Positions 26,201-37,621 of a stretch of 64,000 nt of DNA are shown in pieces. Numbering within the stretch: the first letter of the stretch is position 1; every line of letters starts with the position of its first letter. The notes beneath the pieces were generated by a model that saw nothing but the letters and a program-made list of their open reading frames with translations, was not told the origin of the DNA and did no database searches. This DNA comes from Adineta vaga (taxonomy: Eukaryota; Rotifera), in contig CP075494.1 of assembly GCA_021613535.1 (NCBI GenBank), positions 7,502,001-7,566,000 on the forward strand, read 5' to 3'. Made by a program: the position numbers and the translations under genes.

Positions 26201-28130
26201 TTAATGATGTTGATCTGTTATTGGTGCTGTTGGTGGTTTTATACGAAAACAGTGAATGCCCAAGAAATCACAAAGTTCTTGACAGACTTTAACGTTGTAT
26301 CGAAGAAGATCATATAAACTCCAAAGCTAAAAAAAAGAAAAACGATAGATACTGACGATCGTATTTTTTCAGTGTTGATAGTAAACTCAAAATGATTTAT
26401 GTAATGGAATGATTTACATCTTTTACGATTGATTCTATTGAGATCAATCGGCCTTGGTAATCAATGCATTCTGTGTATGCTTTGCCTGGTATTAAAACAA
26501 AAACTTATTCTGAATAGGAAACACTATTTATGATTTACAAGGTCATCTATCCATCGTAATGGATATCTGTGAATGCATGTTAATTAACATGCTTCAATCT
26601 CTTTATATAAAGACGCAACATCAAGATCGTCTCGAAACTTACTAGAAAAAACCAAAGAAAAACATGTTCATCAATCAATAAATTAAAATATTGATTAATA
26701 CAAACACCCAATGGTCCAACATATGCTGTATCCCATTTATTCAATGAACTTCTTGACATATGTGCTACCTAGAGAACAAATGAACGCATATTCATAACGA
26801 AATTGAATGAAGAGAAAAATCAACGTACAATTAAACGATTGGTAATTTTTGAAAAGACAATACCATAACAAAGTAAATGAAGTGATGTGTGTTCTTCGAG
26901 AAGATGGGATATTGAATAATTTGAAGCAATAGTTGCAAGAAACAGAAGTAAACCGATTGGCCAAGCAGGAAAAATAATACTAGTACCCTAGATTTTGTAT
27001 TTAAATGACATAGAAAAGTTGACTGAAATTAAAGCTTTTATTCTTACAGCAACAGATGAAGAGTTTCGTCCACAACCACCTTGTGATACTAATCGAAGAT
27101 TATTAAATGAACTCCACAATGTTGAACCAATGATTAATAGAGCAACTAATATGCGATACTCAACTTGTAAGTAAGGTATCTTTAGAGAGAGAAAAAAAGA
27201 ATATGATTAATAATTATGAAATTCTTTGTTCCGTATTTATCTTACCGGTTTGGACCAAAATGCTGGTGATAATGTACTAATCATATACACAGCAATAAAT
27301 GAAAATTGTGCTTCAGTACAATCAAGTCTAAAGAGAATTTTCTCAATTTATCTATGAAATTGAACATTTCTCGTTGATATTTACTTTCCAAATTTCAATT
27401 TTCCCGACACATAAGTTTGCCAATGAGCACAATAAAATGCAAAGAAAGAAAGCATACATGCGAAATACATAAGCCATGGATAAACACCAAGTTGTACAGC
27501 GCAGCAACATGCAATTGTCACAAATACTAAAATTGAAAAATTTGATTGTTATGTCATTTTGTTCATAATACTCTTACCAGCTGATACAGAATCACAACCA
27601 TGATCAAAGAGTTCACCTAATGGAGATTGAGAACCAGTTCGTCGTGCTTGTTTACCATCAATAGCATCAAGTGATTGATAAAAAAACAAACCCAATGCTG
27701 TTAAAAAATAGATCCATCGTGAACACTAGAACAGAATAGAAGAATGAAAATAAATCGAACAGATTGATTAAAAAAAAATTCAAACCTGTTCTTTGGCACC
27801 ATTTGTTTCAATCATTAATAGAACACTAGTTCCAATATTTAATGCTAAACCCACAATCGTTACGAGATTTGGTGCAACCCATAATGGACAAAATTCGACG
27901 AGCCATTTCCAAAATTCTTGCATGACAGGATCGAATAATGTTATACCTTCCGATGCATATTTATGTTCTTTTAAACGTCGTAATTCTTGTTCAGTTAATA
28001 CTTCCGGCATTCGACGAAGTGCATTCTTTGCATTATTTTCTAATCGATCCTTTTTTTCTTTTAATTGTTGAAAATTATTGCGAAGTAATGCCGATGGACT
28101 CTTGTCCGTATTTCGATCTATTGTAGTCAT
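26201..28130 (-). CDS. CEPT1: Choline/ethanolamine phosphotransferase
   Basis: Nine exons (28130-27786, 27725-27578, 27526-27385, 27327-27246, 27179-27048, 26987-26829, 26768-26708, 26485-26418, 26326-26201) give 420 aa, close to animal CEPT1. The CDP-alcohol phosphotransferase signature DG-x2-AR-x8-G-x3-D-x3-D is intact across [14 protein letters not shown] and [13 protein letters not shown]. Several hydrophobic helices follow, and the C-terminus has [15 protein letters not shown] and FRIKPPTAP. The enzyme transfers phosphocholine or phosphoethanolamine from the CDP form to diacylglycerol in ER/nuclear membranes, the last Kennedy-pathway step. A TATTTTAG acceptor lies 7 bp before the start. 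An extra exon-like segment at 26579-26640 would break the frame and is left out. Confidence 0.94.
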
Positions 28131-28663
28131 TGATAATCTAAAATAAGAATCATTTCAAATATTCTTTATATATTTCAATAAATCAGAGAAAAAAATGTCA
28201 CACGTGAGCATAGGATCGAACTTATACTTCTCGAATGATTCATCATACTTTTTTTTCAACTGAAAACTAACAAAGCATACGAATCATGCTGATAAAAATA
28301 TGAAAAACAAAAATAAAGGAGGAAAATAAAGAAGACTTATACTTATATAAGCAAGCATAACGAAAAAGAACAGAAACGAACGAAATGAAACGAAGAACAA
28401 ATACTGTCTCAAGGCTACCCATCACCTACTGCATACAACACGTAGATGATGAATAGTAACGGAAAAGAATTTGATATCAATAGAAAATATTAATTTTTTG
28501 AGAATATAAAAAAGAATCTAACAGACGAATTGTTGATACGTTTTCTCAAGCACGAAGAAAAACAGAGTTTTGATTAGAAAACGAAGAGAATTTTCTATAT
28601 CACATTCCATTTGATCACAAAATAATAATCTAAATATTTATTTAATTTTTGCCTATGTTATTA
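28131..28663. other. Intergenic gap between ZDHHC17 and CEPT1
   Basis: 533 bp of AT-rich sequence between two minus-strand genes. No coding signal is seen. It would hold the ZDHHC17 3'UTR and either a CEPT1 promoter or an intercistronic spacer. Confidence 0.5.
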
Positions 28664-31651
28664 TTAAACATTAAGCAAATGTACTGCAGAATTGTTCGAA
28701 CGCTTTAATCTTAATGGTATTGATTCACTAAAATCTTCCATTGTATAAAGACGTGTCCAGTCGATATTAGTTGGCAGATACCAAAGTACACGACGATTGA
28801 TTAGATCAACTAAATTTTGCATCCATCCAAATGAGAATGGACTTGAGAATGGCGAACGAAAATATTTATATCGCCAGAAATTAATTCGTTCATTCGTTGT
28901 AAAACCTACAGCAATCTAGAAAAAAGAACAATTTTTAGAAAGAAGACTACATAGAATGTGTCAAATACCTGGAAGAGAACAGTAAGACAAAGTCCGCTTA
29001 TCCAAATAATGTGTAAGATTGCAAGTGCTGTAAACCATACAGCTGATGGTGCACAATGAAAGATGTGAAAGAATGATTCCGTTGAGAAGATATGACAATG
29101 ATTTTTAAAAACTAATAGGAAAAAAAATTGTTTTGAAGTTTATCAAGTTAATATTATTTACATAGATAAGCGCCATGAAGATAAAATCCAAGACATATTG
29201 GTGTAAAAAATACGAAACCAGTAAAATAACGTAGATTTTTATCACCAACACAATTATCTATCCACTAGAATATAGAACGAAGAAAGAATAAAACAAATGT
29301 TTAGATTCTTTGTCCATATCGAAAGGATTGTTATAATTAATATTCTAAACAAAACACAAGTACTCTTATGTTTTTTTCCTTTTCACAATCATCGCTTATT
29401 TTCTTTTCTTCTACGAGAACGGAAGATTAGTGGCTTTTTTTCCTTTGTATGTTCTGACATTTCCATAAACGATCAAGACTATTTTTTATTCGGAATCGTT
29501 AAAATCACCGCTTTTGTAGTTATTCGATTATATCTATTTGAAAAGACTAGATACTATTATCAGACGCGAATGAAATAAGTTCTTAGTCATTAAGACGAGT
29601 CGTGCTGAATTCTTTCAACCGGTATAAATATCGTTTTTAGCGTGCATTTTAGTTAGAAATTATTTTATAAATCAGATATTGTATTTCCTATGAAACGTCA
29701 CGCGATGTGTAGGTGTCTGTTTTTATTTAGTAACACATGATCATAACTATTTTCTTATCTGTTTGCACTTCTAGACTGAAAGGAGTTTGATGAGCAAAAA
29801 CTCTTACCGGACAATGATGATCAAATTTTGATACACATCTTCGACATAGTCGACAATGTTTTGATCTCAAAGGTCGTCGAGTTAAACACCATGTACAAAA
29901 CGTTTCATAATCAAATGAATTCTTCTCTACGAGTTGAATAATTGTCTAAATACATTAATCATTATTGAACATTTCTATTCTCAAACAAATTCAACATACA
30001 CGATTCAGTTGTTCACGATTGACTTGAATAAAACCTGGATCACATTTTTGTGCCAGATAATAATTACTCCATGACAAATATGTAAATATAACAAGAGTAA
30101 TAAAACCTATTGATATGACATGTACATCTAAATATTCACTAAATTGAAATAACAAAAGAAAAATTTCAATAGAAACTTACAAGGAAGAAAATAATAAAGA
30201 TAACATGCATAGAGACAAAGTATAGATGCTTGAGCTGCAGCAATAGGCAAATTACGATCTACATGTTCATCAAAAAAGATCCTAAAATTTAAAAAGAATT
30301 TTCCTATCAACCAAATGTTTGTTTCATTTTGACGTACATCATATATCCATAGGACACGAAGAAGAGTGCGAGAATAATAACTCCTTTATGTACGAACCAA
30401 ATAGATAATTCTAGAACAAATGCGATCAATATCAGCACTAAATATGGAAAAAGTTTTGTTCCAAAACGGCGAATAGGACGATTCAATTGGAATATTTTAG
30501 GTAGATCAGCATTTGAAAATGTTAATTGACTCATAAGAAATACTAAATGACGTGTTTGTGTAGATTTGGCTGCAAGTTCATAGACATCTTCATTCTAAAA
30601 GAACAACAGATTAATTACAAATTTCTTAAGATAGAAGATCAACGAACATCAGCATTTCGTATATTTGTTTTTGCACTACAATCAAGAAGTGAACGAATAG
30701 CTTCGGCATTATTTCCTACGACTGCATAATGAAGAGCTGTGTATTTATTATCTGAATTTTGATAATTAATAGAAGCACCAAGTCTAAAATTGATTATCAA
30801 TTGTTAAACATAAGATTGTCTGAATTTAATAGAATTCTACTAACCGAATTAGTAATTGAGTTGGATCTCGACTAAAAAACAAATTCATTATATTATCAAA
30901 TTTCAAAACAAAGATTTTCTTTTCATTACCCTTTAGCTTTATGAGCAGCATGCATCAATGGTGTCATTCCAGCTTTGTCGAGTAAATCAATATTTTGTCC
31001 CTTGGCTATTAAATAAGCCACAATTGCTGAATGTCCAAATATACTCGCTAAATGTATGCATGCAAAACCTAATTGCAAGAGAAGAAAGAAGAATAAAAAT
31101 GAATTGTCCTCTGTAAATTTATGTACCTTCTCCATCCATTAATTCAGGTTGAGCTCCATTCGATAAAAGAAATAAAATCATATCTAATTTTCCATCACGT
31201 ACAGCCCAATGTAATGGTGTTGAATTCAATGCTCCACCAGAAGCATCAATTTTAGCTCCTTTATTCAATAAATATTGTGCAATTTCAATTCGATTATTAA
31301 TTGCAGCCCAATGAAGTAATGTTATATTATCTTGCACTGGTGTTGATGCAAGTTGTGGATCAGCATTGATAAGTTCAGTAACACGATCGTAGTAGCCATA
31401 CTGAACAGCACTATTTTATTGACGAAAATAGAAAATTAATTAGTTACTCATTTTTGTATTTCTTACGTGACTAAATCAGCCGTGTGTTCATCGGGTGCTG
31501 ATGTTTTTCCATTTGTTGTCGAGCTATCATTGGAATGAGGTGGCGCTTTACTTGAATTTCCATTCGATGTGTTCGACTAAAACGAAATAGAAATTGATCG
31601 AATCGATTTTATCTTAGATATAGGATAAATTACTTCGTTCGATTTCATCAT
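28664..31651 (-). CDS. ZDHHC17: Ankyrin-repeat DHHC palmitoyltransferase (HIP14)
   Basis: Thirteen exons (31651-31634, 31576-31467, 31410-31127, 31068-30930, 30871-30845, 30783-30648, 30594-30338, 30281-30181, 30127-30000, 29945-29808, 29264-29162, 29111-28969, 28915-28664) give 611 aa. The N-terminal half has ankyrin repeats typical of HIP14 ([19 protein letters not shown], then [17 protein letters not shown], then [20 protein letters not shown], then GRDPTQLLI). After two helices comes the zinc-binding DHHC block ([14 protein letters not shown], then [18 protein letters not shown]) holding the catalytic Cys. Two further helices precede a basic C-terminus. It S-acylates neuronal and vesicle proteins at the Golgi. 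Introns are mostly 55-70 bp, with one of 543 bp inside the DHHC domain (29265-29807), splitting DHHCP from W. All phases join cleanly. Confidence 0.95.
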
Positions 31652-32808
31652 TTTCTTCTCTAACTATAAATTTGTTTTCTGTATTGTTGTCATCTCAACT
31701 TAATAATTCTATTGTTACGAAGGAGTGAGAAAAGAAAAGCAGTACAATACTAATCTTTAGAAATGATGAATCATTTCAGTTGACAAGAAAAGAACAAATA
31801 AAATCGATTCAATCATTGACAATGAACAAAAAAATGTTTTCTTTTGTAGAAATATAAAACTTTAAGAAAAAAAAATAACTTTCGATTTTTATCGACAAAG
31901 AACCTCAATCGGATTGATTGATTGATTTTTATTTTATAGAGGACACTAATGTATCGAAATAAACATTCCTTCCTATGTGTATCCAATAGCAAGAGAATAT
32001 TTGAATGATGATGATGTTGATGATGCGGAACAAAAACATTACTACCAATAAATAATCTAATAGGCAGAAAATGTCAGCAAATGCCATTTAATTTAAATAC
32101 GTTTTATCTTCTTTCTATGAAATAAAAGACACAAAGTTAATAATAAATGGATATTTAAGTGGAATAGTGTAGACAATAATCATTCGTTGAGTTCAAGTAT
32201 ACTTTATATTCAAGATGACAGAATCGAGTAGATATGTCCATAAACACGATCATTGTTCACGTTCATAAGGATCAACCTTTAGGTTTCTTATGCATATCAA
32301 GTAATGTAAACAAAGTATTTCGGATATTATGAGTTATATCTGAACGATGAATATAGTATAGTCTTTGACTGAATTCACGAAGAAAAAGTATACACGTTTT
32401 AGAATAACGAAAAATGGTTTTATTTCAATCTTCATGAAATCTATGGCTTAGTAATAATGATAGAACAAAAATATTGTTTATCTTTTCAAAGTAAAAACAT
32501 CATACAACATGTCTTGTAATGTCGTGTCTATAATGCTTATTAACAACACATTTGGTTTTCATCAGTAATCTAAACTACGTAGTAAAGAAATCAATCATTA
32601 TGAATCAAACTGATGATTAGCATTTGCTATTTTGCAATAGACGAGTCTATTAATGGAAAACGACATTGCGTTAGAGTATGAATAGGAATATAGAATACTG
32701 AGAACAATTATATCGATGATGTTCAGTATACCTATAGATGGCGTTAAGTTATAGAGAACAATTGTTCGATAAAAATAACCAATAGAATTGCAATGTTTTA
32801 TTTATTAT
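31652..32808. other. Intergenic region between EF-hand gene and ZDHHC17
   Basis: 1.16 kb with no supported gene. An acceptor-like sequence (AAATTTATAG) lies 12 bp upstream of the ZDHHC17 start. The remainder is AT-rich with scattered poly-A tracts (31867-31878). Confidence 0.5.
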
Positions 32809-33564
32809 TTATTTGTCTTCTTCCATCGATGACGAAAGGTATCCTCCTATTCTTTTTCTTAATAATTTCATATCATTACTACGAAGATTTCGTACTGCAG
32901 GTCCACAACGGTGATTTAATTTTTTCATATATTCTGGCGCTTGCGTTTTTTCACTTTGTCGAACAACATATTGTAACATACGAATCAATTTTTCGAAAGA
33001 GATCCGTCTTGTTTCATCAGTTATATCAAATTTTGCAAGCAGATCAAAGATTTCTCGATCTGTAACTGAGATCCCTAAACCTTTACGTAAGAACATTGGA
33101 ATAGTTGCAACTGTTAATTTGCCATCTTGATCATCATCAAATTTACTTGAAAATACGAATGAAATATTTTTTATTTGAAGTTAAAACAAAGAACAGATTT
33201 ACTTAAATCGTTGTTGAATATCGAGTAATGTAAAAACATCATGTTTAATCAAACGAGCAAGAGCAAATATGAATTCATGAAAATCAATCTTTTCGTCATT
33301 ATTTAGATCATAAGTATTGATTATATCCAAACATTCGTCAGTTGTCTTTTTGAAATTTAATGCATTGAGTATTCGTCGTAATTCATGAACTTCAATGAAT
33401 TGATTTGCATTTAAATCGAAAAAAGAGAAGATGTTAACTATAGTTGAGACAGTTTCAGACATGAGTCGCGGTGGAACAGTATTGATTAATTTATTTGAAA
33501 TTTTTTGATGATGGTAAGAAGGATTAGAAGTTGATTCTTTCATCGATATATTTCTATCGGGCAT
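32809..33564 (-). CDS. EF-hand calcium-binding protein
   Basis: Two exons (33564-33203 and 33145-32809, 57 bp intron) give 232 aa. Calcium loops seen in order: DLNANQFIEVHE, DLNNDEKIDFHE, DDDQDGKLTVAT (last Glu replaced by Thr) and a degenerate DITDETRRISFE. The spacing is that of a two-lobed calmodulin/calcineurin-B-like protein. An N-terminal extension of about 35 residues and a basic C-terminal tail (NDMKLLRKRIGGYLSS) are unlike calmodulin. The ATG is only 52 bp from that of SF3B2 on the other strand. The exact family is not recognised; it could be a ciliary or centrosomal EF-hand protein. Confidence 0.85.
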
Positions 33565-33616
33565 GATAAATTTGTTTATTTTATATTTTAGATTATTCGA
33601 AAAAGAAAAATAGATA
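33565..33616. promoter_or_regulatory. 52 bp head-to-head intergenic gap (putative bidirectional promoter)
   Basis: The whole space between the ATG of the EF-hand gene (-) and the ATG of SF3B2 (+). On the plus strand it contains a T-rich stretch ending TATATTTTAG, which is splice-acceptor-like, at 33583-33592. The SF3B2 message may therefore be spliced or trans-spliced here, with the true promoters overlapping coding sequence. Confidence 0.5.
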
Positions 33617-36405
33617 ATGTCATATCAACAGCCGCCACCATCGTAAGTTATTCTTCTTTTTAATTATTAAAATTATTCAGCTAGGAATGTTGTTATAATA
33701 AAGGAAAATATATTTGAGAGTAACATTGAAAGAGATTTTTAACTCTTATTAATATTTTAATTTATCATTTTAGTGGACCGAACAATCAATTACCACCATT
33801 TGGTAAGTTCTATTATTTTCTTTATTTTAAGAAACATTTCAATTTATTCTAGATTGGTCACTACCCGGTCGAAATTTTAATGGTGGAAACGGTGGTGGTC
33901 CTCCACCATTAATGGGACTTCCAAATCGAGTTAGTTTTCTTTCAAATTCTTCTAAGTAAACAATCATTTACTTTCTTTTCTTCTATAAATAGGATGACGT
34001 TCGATTACCATCCACTATGGAACGTGTTTTGAAATTTCGTGATAATCAACATGAAGAAGATCGTGTGACAAAATTACATAGTGGTGGTGGACATCAAACA
34101 GATTCTGGTATTGACCAAAATGATGAATATGATGATGATGATGATGATGATAATGATGATGAAGAAACAACTGGTCAAAATGGTCTCTCGCGAAAAGCAA
34201 AGAAAGAAATTGAAAAACGACGTCGACGTCGTGCTAAAAAGAAAACTAAACCAGTAACTTCTGCTACTACTACTATTGCTCCTGTTCCTTCACAACCAAC
34301 AAAATCTTCTGATCAATCTTCAAAAGATACTGACAGAAAGAAGAAAAAGAAACAAGACTCCGACGCTGATGCTGACCAAACAAATATTGAAATTGAATAT
34401 GTTCCAGAAGATCTGCCCGTTAAACGTGGCGATGGTTATTATTCTCATTTTGTCAAAGTATTTGAAAGTTTCAAATTAGATCCCAACGGTGATGAAAATG
34501 GTGAATATCATTATAATAAATATGGTAAAAAAGTTATGGGACCAAAAGTTCTTTTACCACGTGATAAAACAAATATCGATGAAAATGAAGACGACGACGA
34601 CGATGACAATGAAATGGCTGATAGCGATAAAAAGAAAGATGCCGATGATAACGAACAAAATAAGAAAAAATCAAAAAGACAACAAAAACGAGAAACACGT
34701 CTTAGTGTGGCACAATTAAAACAATTAGTTATTCGACCTGATGTAGTAGAAATGTTTGATGTAACTGCCAAAGATCCAAAATTACTTGTACATCTTAAAG
34801 TAAGTATTTCTGAAATATTCTTGAGTAACAACTCAATATTGTTGATCGTTACTATAAAATTTGAATTCTTTTTTTGTAGGCCACACGAAATACTGTTCCT
34901 GTTCCACGTCATTGGTGTGCCAAACGTAAATATTTACAAGGAAAACGTGGTATTGAAAAACCTCCATTTCAATTGCCTGATTTCATTCGTCGTACGGGTA
35001 TTATGGAAATGCGTGAAGCTTTACAAGAAAAAGAACAAAATAAAACTTTAAAACAAAAAATGCGTGAAAAAGTTCGTCCTAAACTAGGTAAAATTGATAT
35101 TGATTATCAAAAATTACATGATGCTTTCTTTCGTTGGCAAACAAAACCTCGTATGTCTATACATGGTGATTTATATTATGAAGGAAAGGAAAATGAAACA
35201 CGTTTGAAAGATAAAAAACCAGGTATTCTTAGTGAAGAATTACGTGTAGCACTTGGTATACCAGTTGGACCTACAGCAGATAAATATCCTCCACCATGGT
35301 TAATTGCTATGCAACGTTATGGACCACCACCAAGTTATCCGAATTTAAAAATTCCAGGCTTAAATGCACCTATTCCTGAAGGTTGTCAATTTGGTTATCA
35401 TAGTGGAGGTTGGGGTAAGCCACCTGTTGATGAACATGGTCGACCATTGTATGGTGATGTTTTTGGTACAAATCAATTTGCTTATATACGAAATATGACC
35501 GAAGAAGAACATGTGGAGAAAGGTTATTGGGGTGAAATTGAAGCAGAAGAACAAGAACAAGAAGCAGTTAGTTCATCCGATGAAGAAGAAACCAATGAAG
35601 ATACTGGTCTTGATAGTGAATTATCATCTGATGGACAAATGGCTGCACCAGCAGCAACAGAACATGCTCATCATCATGCACATCATCATCATGCTGCACC
35701 AGATCAAGAACAAAATATTCATCCAGCCGGTTTTCAAACACCACATGGTAGTGAAGGTTTTGCTACGCCAAGTGGTAAGTTAATTTTCTTTTCCAAAATA
35801 TATCTAATAGATTCAAACTTTTTTTCTCAGGTACACAATCATCAATACTCGGTGCAGAAACACCACAGCAGGTAAATATTTTATCCATTAGTTTCTTTTT
35901 TTTAAAAATATACATTGGTTCTATTTTCTTTAGTTTGAATTACGTAAATCTCGTTTTCATGCAGAAATGGATGGTGATACTACTCCCTCTCTGTATACTG
36001 TATTACCGGAGAAAAATGTTGGTGTCGGTCAATCGTCATTATTGTCGACTAATCGTGTTTATGATTTTCAAGCTATTAGTAGAACTCAAATGGGTCAAAC
36101 AGCAAGCGGTCGAACTGACGCATCTGGTGGTGTTGATATTGCTCTTAATCCGGATGAACTTGAAATGAATAGTCAAGCATTAGAAGCACGTTATCGTCAG
36201 GAATTAAAAGACAAAGAATTAGGAAAAGAAGATCTCAGTGATATGATTTCAGATCATTTAAATAAACAAAATAAGGTAGATTCTTTTCTATTCAAATAAA
36301 TACAATTTTCATTCATTTTATTTTTAGAAACGTAAAGGTAAACAAACAGATGCCAATGCCAAAGGTGGCAGTGCAGCTAAAAAACTCAAAGACTTCAAAT
36401 TTTGA
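33617..36405 (+). CDS. SF3B2: Splicing factor 3B subunit 2 (SAP145)
   Basis: Eight exons (33617-33642, 33774-33802, 33853-33929, 33993-34799, 34880-35774, 35831-35871, 35934-36275, 36328-36405) give 764 aa. An acidic Asp run (34131-34160) and Lys/Arg stretches fill the N-terminal third. The DUF382 core is clear: KDPKLLVHLKATRNTVPVPR, then HWCAKRKYLQGKRGIEKPPF, then LPDFIRRTGIMEMREAL. The PSP proline-rich domain follows (KPGILSEELRVALGIPVG, then PPWLIAMQRYGPPPSYPNLK, then LYGDVFG). A His-rich tract lies at 35668-35695. The protein is part of the U2 snRNP SF3b complex and contacts branch-site RNA and SF3B4. Compared with vertebrate SF3B2 the N-terminus is short and no SAP domain is visible. The three 5' exons are tiny (26, 29 and 77 bp). 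Confidence 0.95.
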
Positions 36406-36486
36406 TTTGCCTGTTCTCTTGTGTTCGTTTTTTTCTTCTTTGTATAAATTGTGTTTTTTTCTGTTCTCATCAATAAAACAGTCATC
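36406..36486. terminator. Shared 3' end between convergent SF3B2 and ATP1B
   Basis: The two stop codons are 81 bp apart. A plus-strand AATAAA lies at 36472-36477, ten bases from the ATP1B stop. The nearest minus-strand AATAAA (plus-strand TTTATT, 36317-36322) is inside the last SF3B2 intron, so the two 3'UTRs probably overlap. Confidence 0.55.
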
Positions 36487-37621
36487 TTATTGAAACCAAA
36501 GTTCAAAATGTACAGCACCTGTCATATCTTCAATACTAGTAGTTTGACGAATATTTCTTGCATATGCTCGACACATAATATTTAATAAAACATTTGATTC
36601 AACTTTTATAAATTGTGCCCAAATATATGGTTGTCGATAACCAGGTTGATTTAAAAATGGATAGAAATATATTGGAATACCACCGATAGCTTTATTACCT
36701 AAGATTGAAATATGATCGATTTGATGAACAAGATCTTGATCGGTTGGGTATTGTCCAAAACATTTAATTAAAACAAAATCTTTCATAGCGGGTTGCCATA
36801 AATCACGAATTTCTAGAGGAACTTCATCTTTCGATTGATAAGGTTCGGGTATCCAGCCAAAGACACGATTTAATTTAATAACTACACATGGACGACCTTT
36901 ATTATAACCGTAATTTTTTGGTTTAGAACATGGATTTGGACCAGGTTTAACATCAGTAAAGAAAAATATACATGAAAGACCTTGACGAAAATAAGTCATT
37001 AATACATCACGTGGTACACCAGCACAATCAATCATTTGTTGATGATATTGATCTTTAAGTCCATAACCAAGAACCCATTGATGAAGATTATCGACCAATT
37101 GAGCAACGGATTGATGTCCTGTTTTACGAGAAGTACGCCATTGAATTATAGAACGATCCATATAATATTGTGGTCGAAAACCCAGTCCTAGAAGATAAGA
37201 AAAAAAGAATTATATGCAATGAAAATGTACGTATGAATCAACCTGGATTAATTCCACCATCGAATGCTAAGGCACTTTCATTACCAAATCTTCTTGGTGT
37301 TTTCTTATCAAGTAATAGAATATATACAACAACCAAAGCAGAAAAGAGAGCACCTAAGACAAATAGAAAAACGGAAAAATAACAACCAAATTGTGCCCAT
37401 TCAAGTCCATCGCGCGCACAAAATCGTTTTGTCTTTCGATTCCATATATAATTTCGTATATTTGAGAGATAATCTAATTCCGTTAAAGGACTATGTTTGA
37501 TGAGAATATCATCGTTATTTGTTATCAATGGATACAATGGAGAACGAAGATTTGTTCTTGGACGAACAATATATGATTCAGGAGAATTGATAGTTTCGAA
37601 CCATTCTTCATCTGAATCCAT
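36487..37621 (-). CDS. ATP1B: Na+/K+-ATPase beta subunit
   Basis: Two exons (37621-37243 and 37187-36487, 55 bp intron) give 359 aa. A type II membrane protein: a cytoplasmic N-terminus of about 75 residues, one helix (FSVFLFVLGALFSALVVVYI) and a Cys-containing ectodomain. Family motifs are GLGFRP, YGYNKGRPCVVIKLNRVFGW and the terminal ARNIRQTTSIEDMTGAVHFELW, which is close to the beta-subunit end. It chaperones and anchors the pump alpha subunit at the plasma membrane. The N-terminus is longer than in vertebrate beta subunits (about 30-40 residues). It converges with SF3B2. Confidence 0.94.

Noticed and set aside
26579-26640. Exon-like segment inside a CEPT1 intron, with a strong TTTTTTCTAG acceptor and 20 open codons
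   Set aside because: Using it as a cassette puts the next exon out of frame. Splicing it out gives a loop of the same length as the human protein. At most it is an alternative terminal exon.
28195-28225. Minus-strand AAGTTCGATCCT, another T-arm-like word
   Set aside because: Stem bases do not pair and there is no tRNA body around it.
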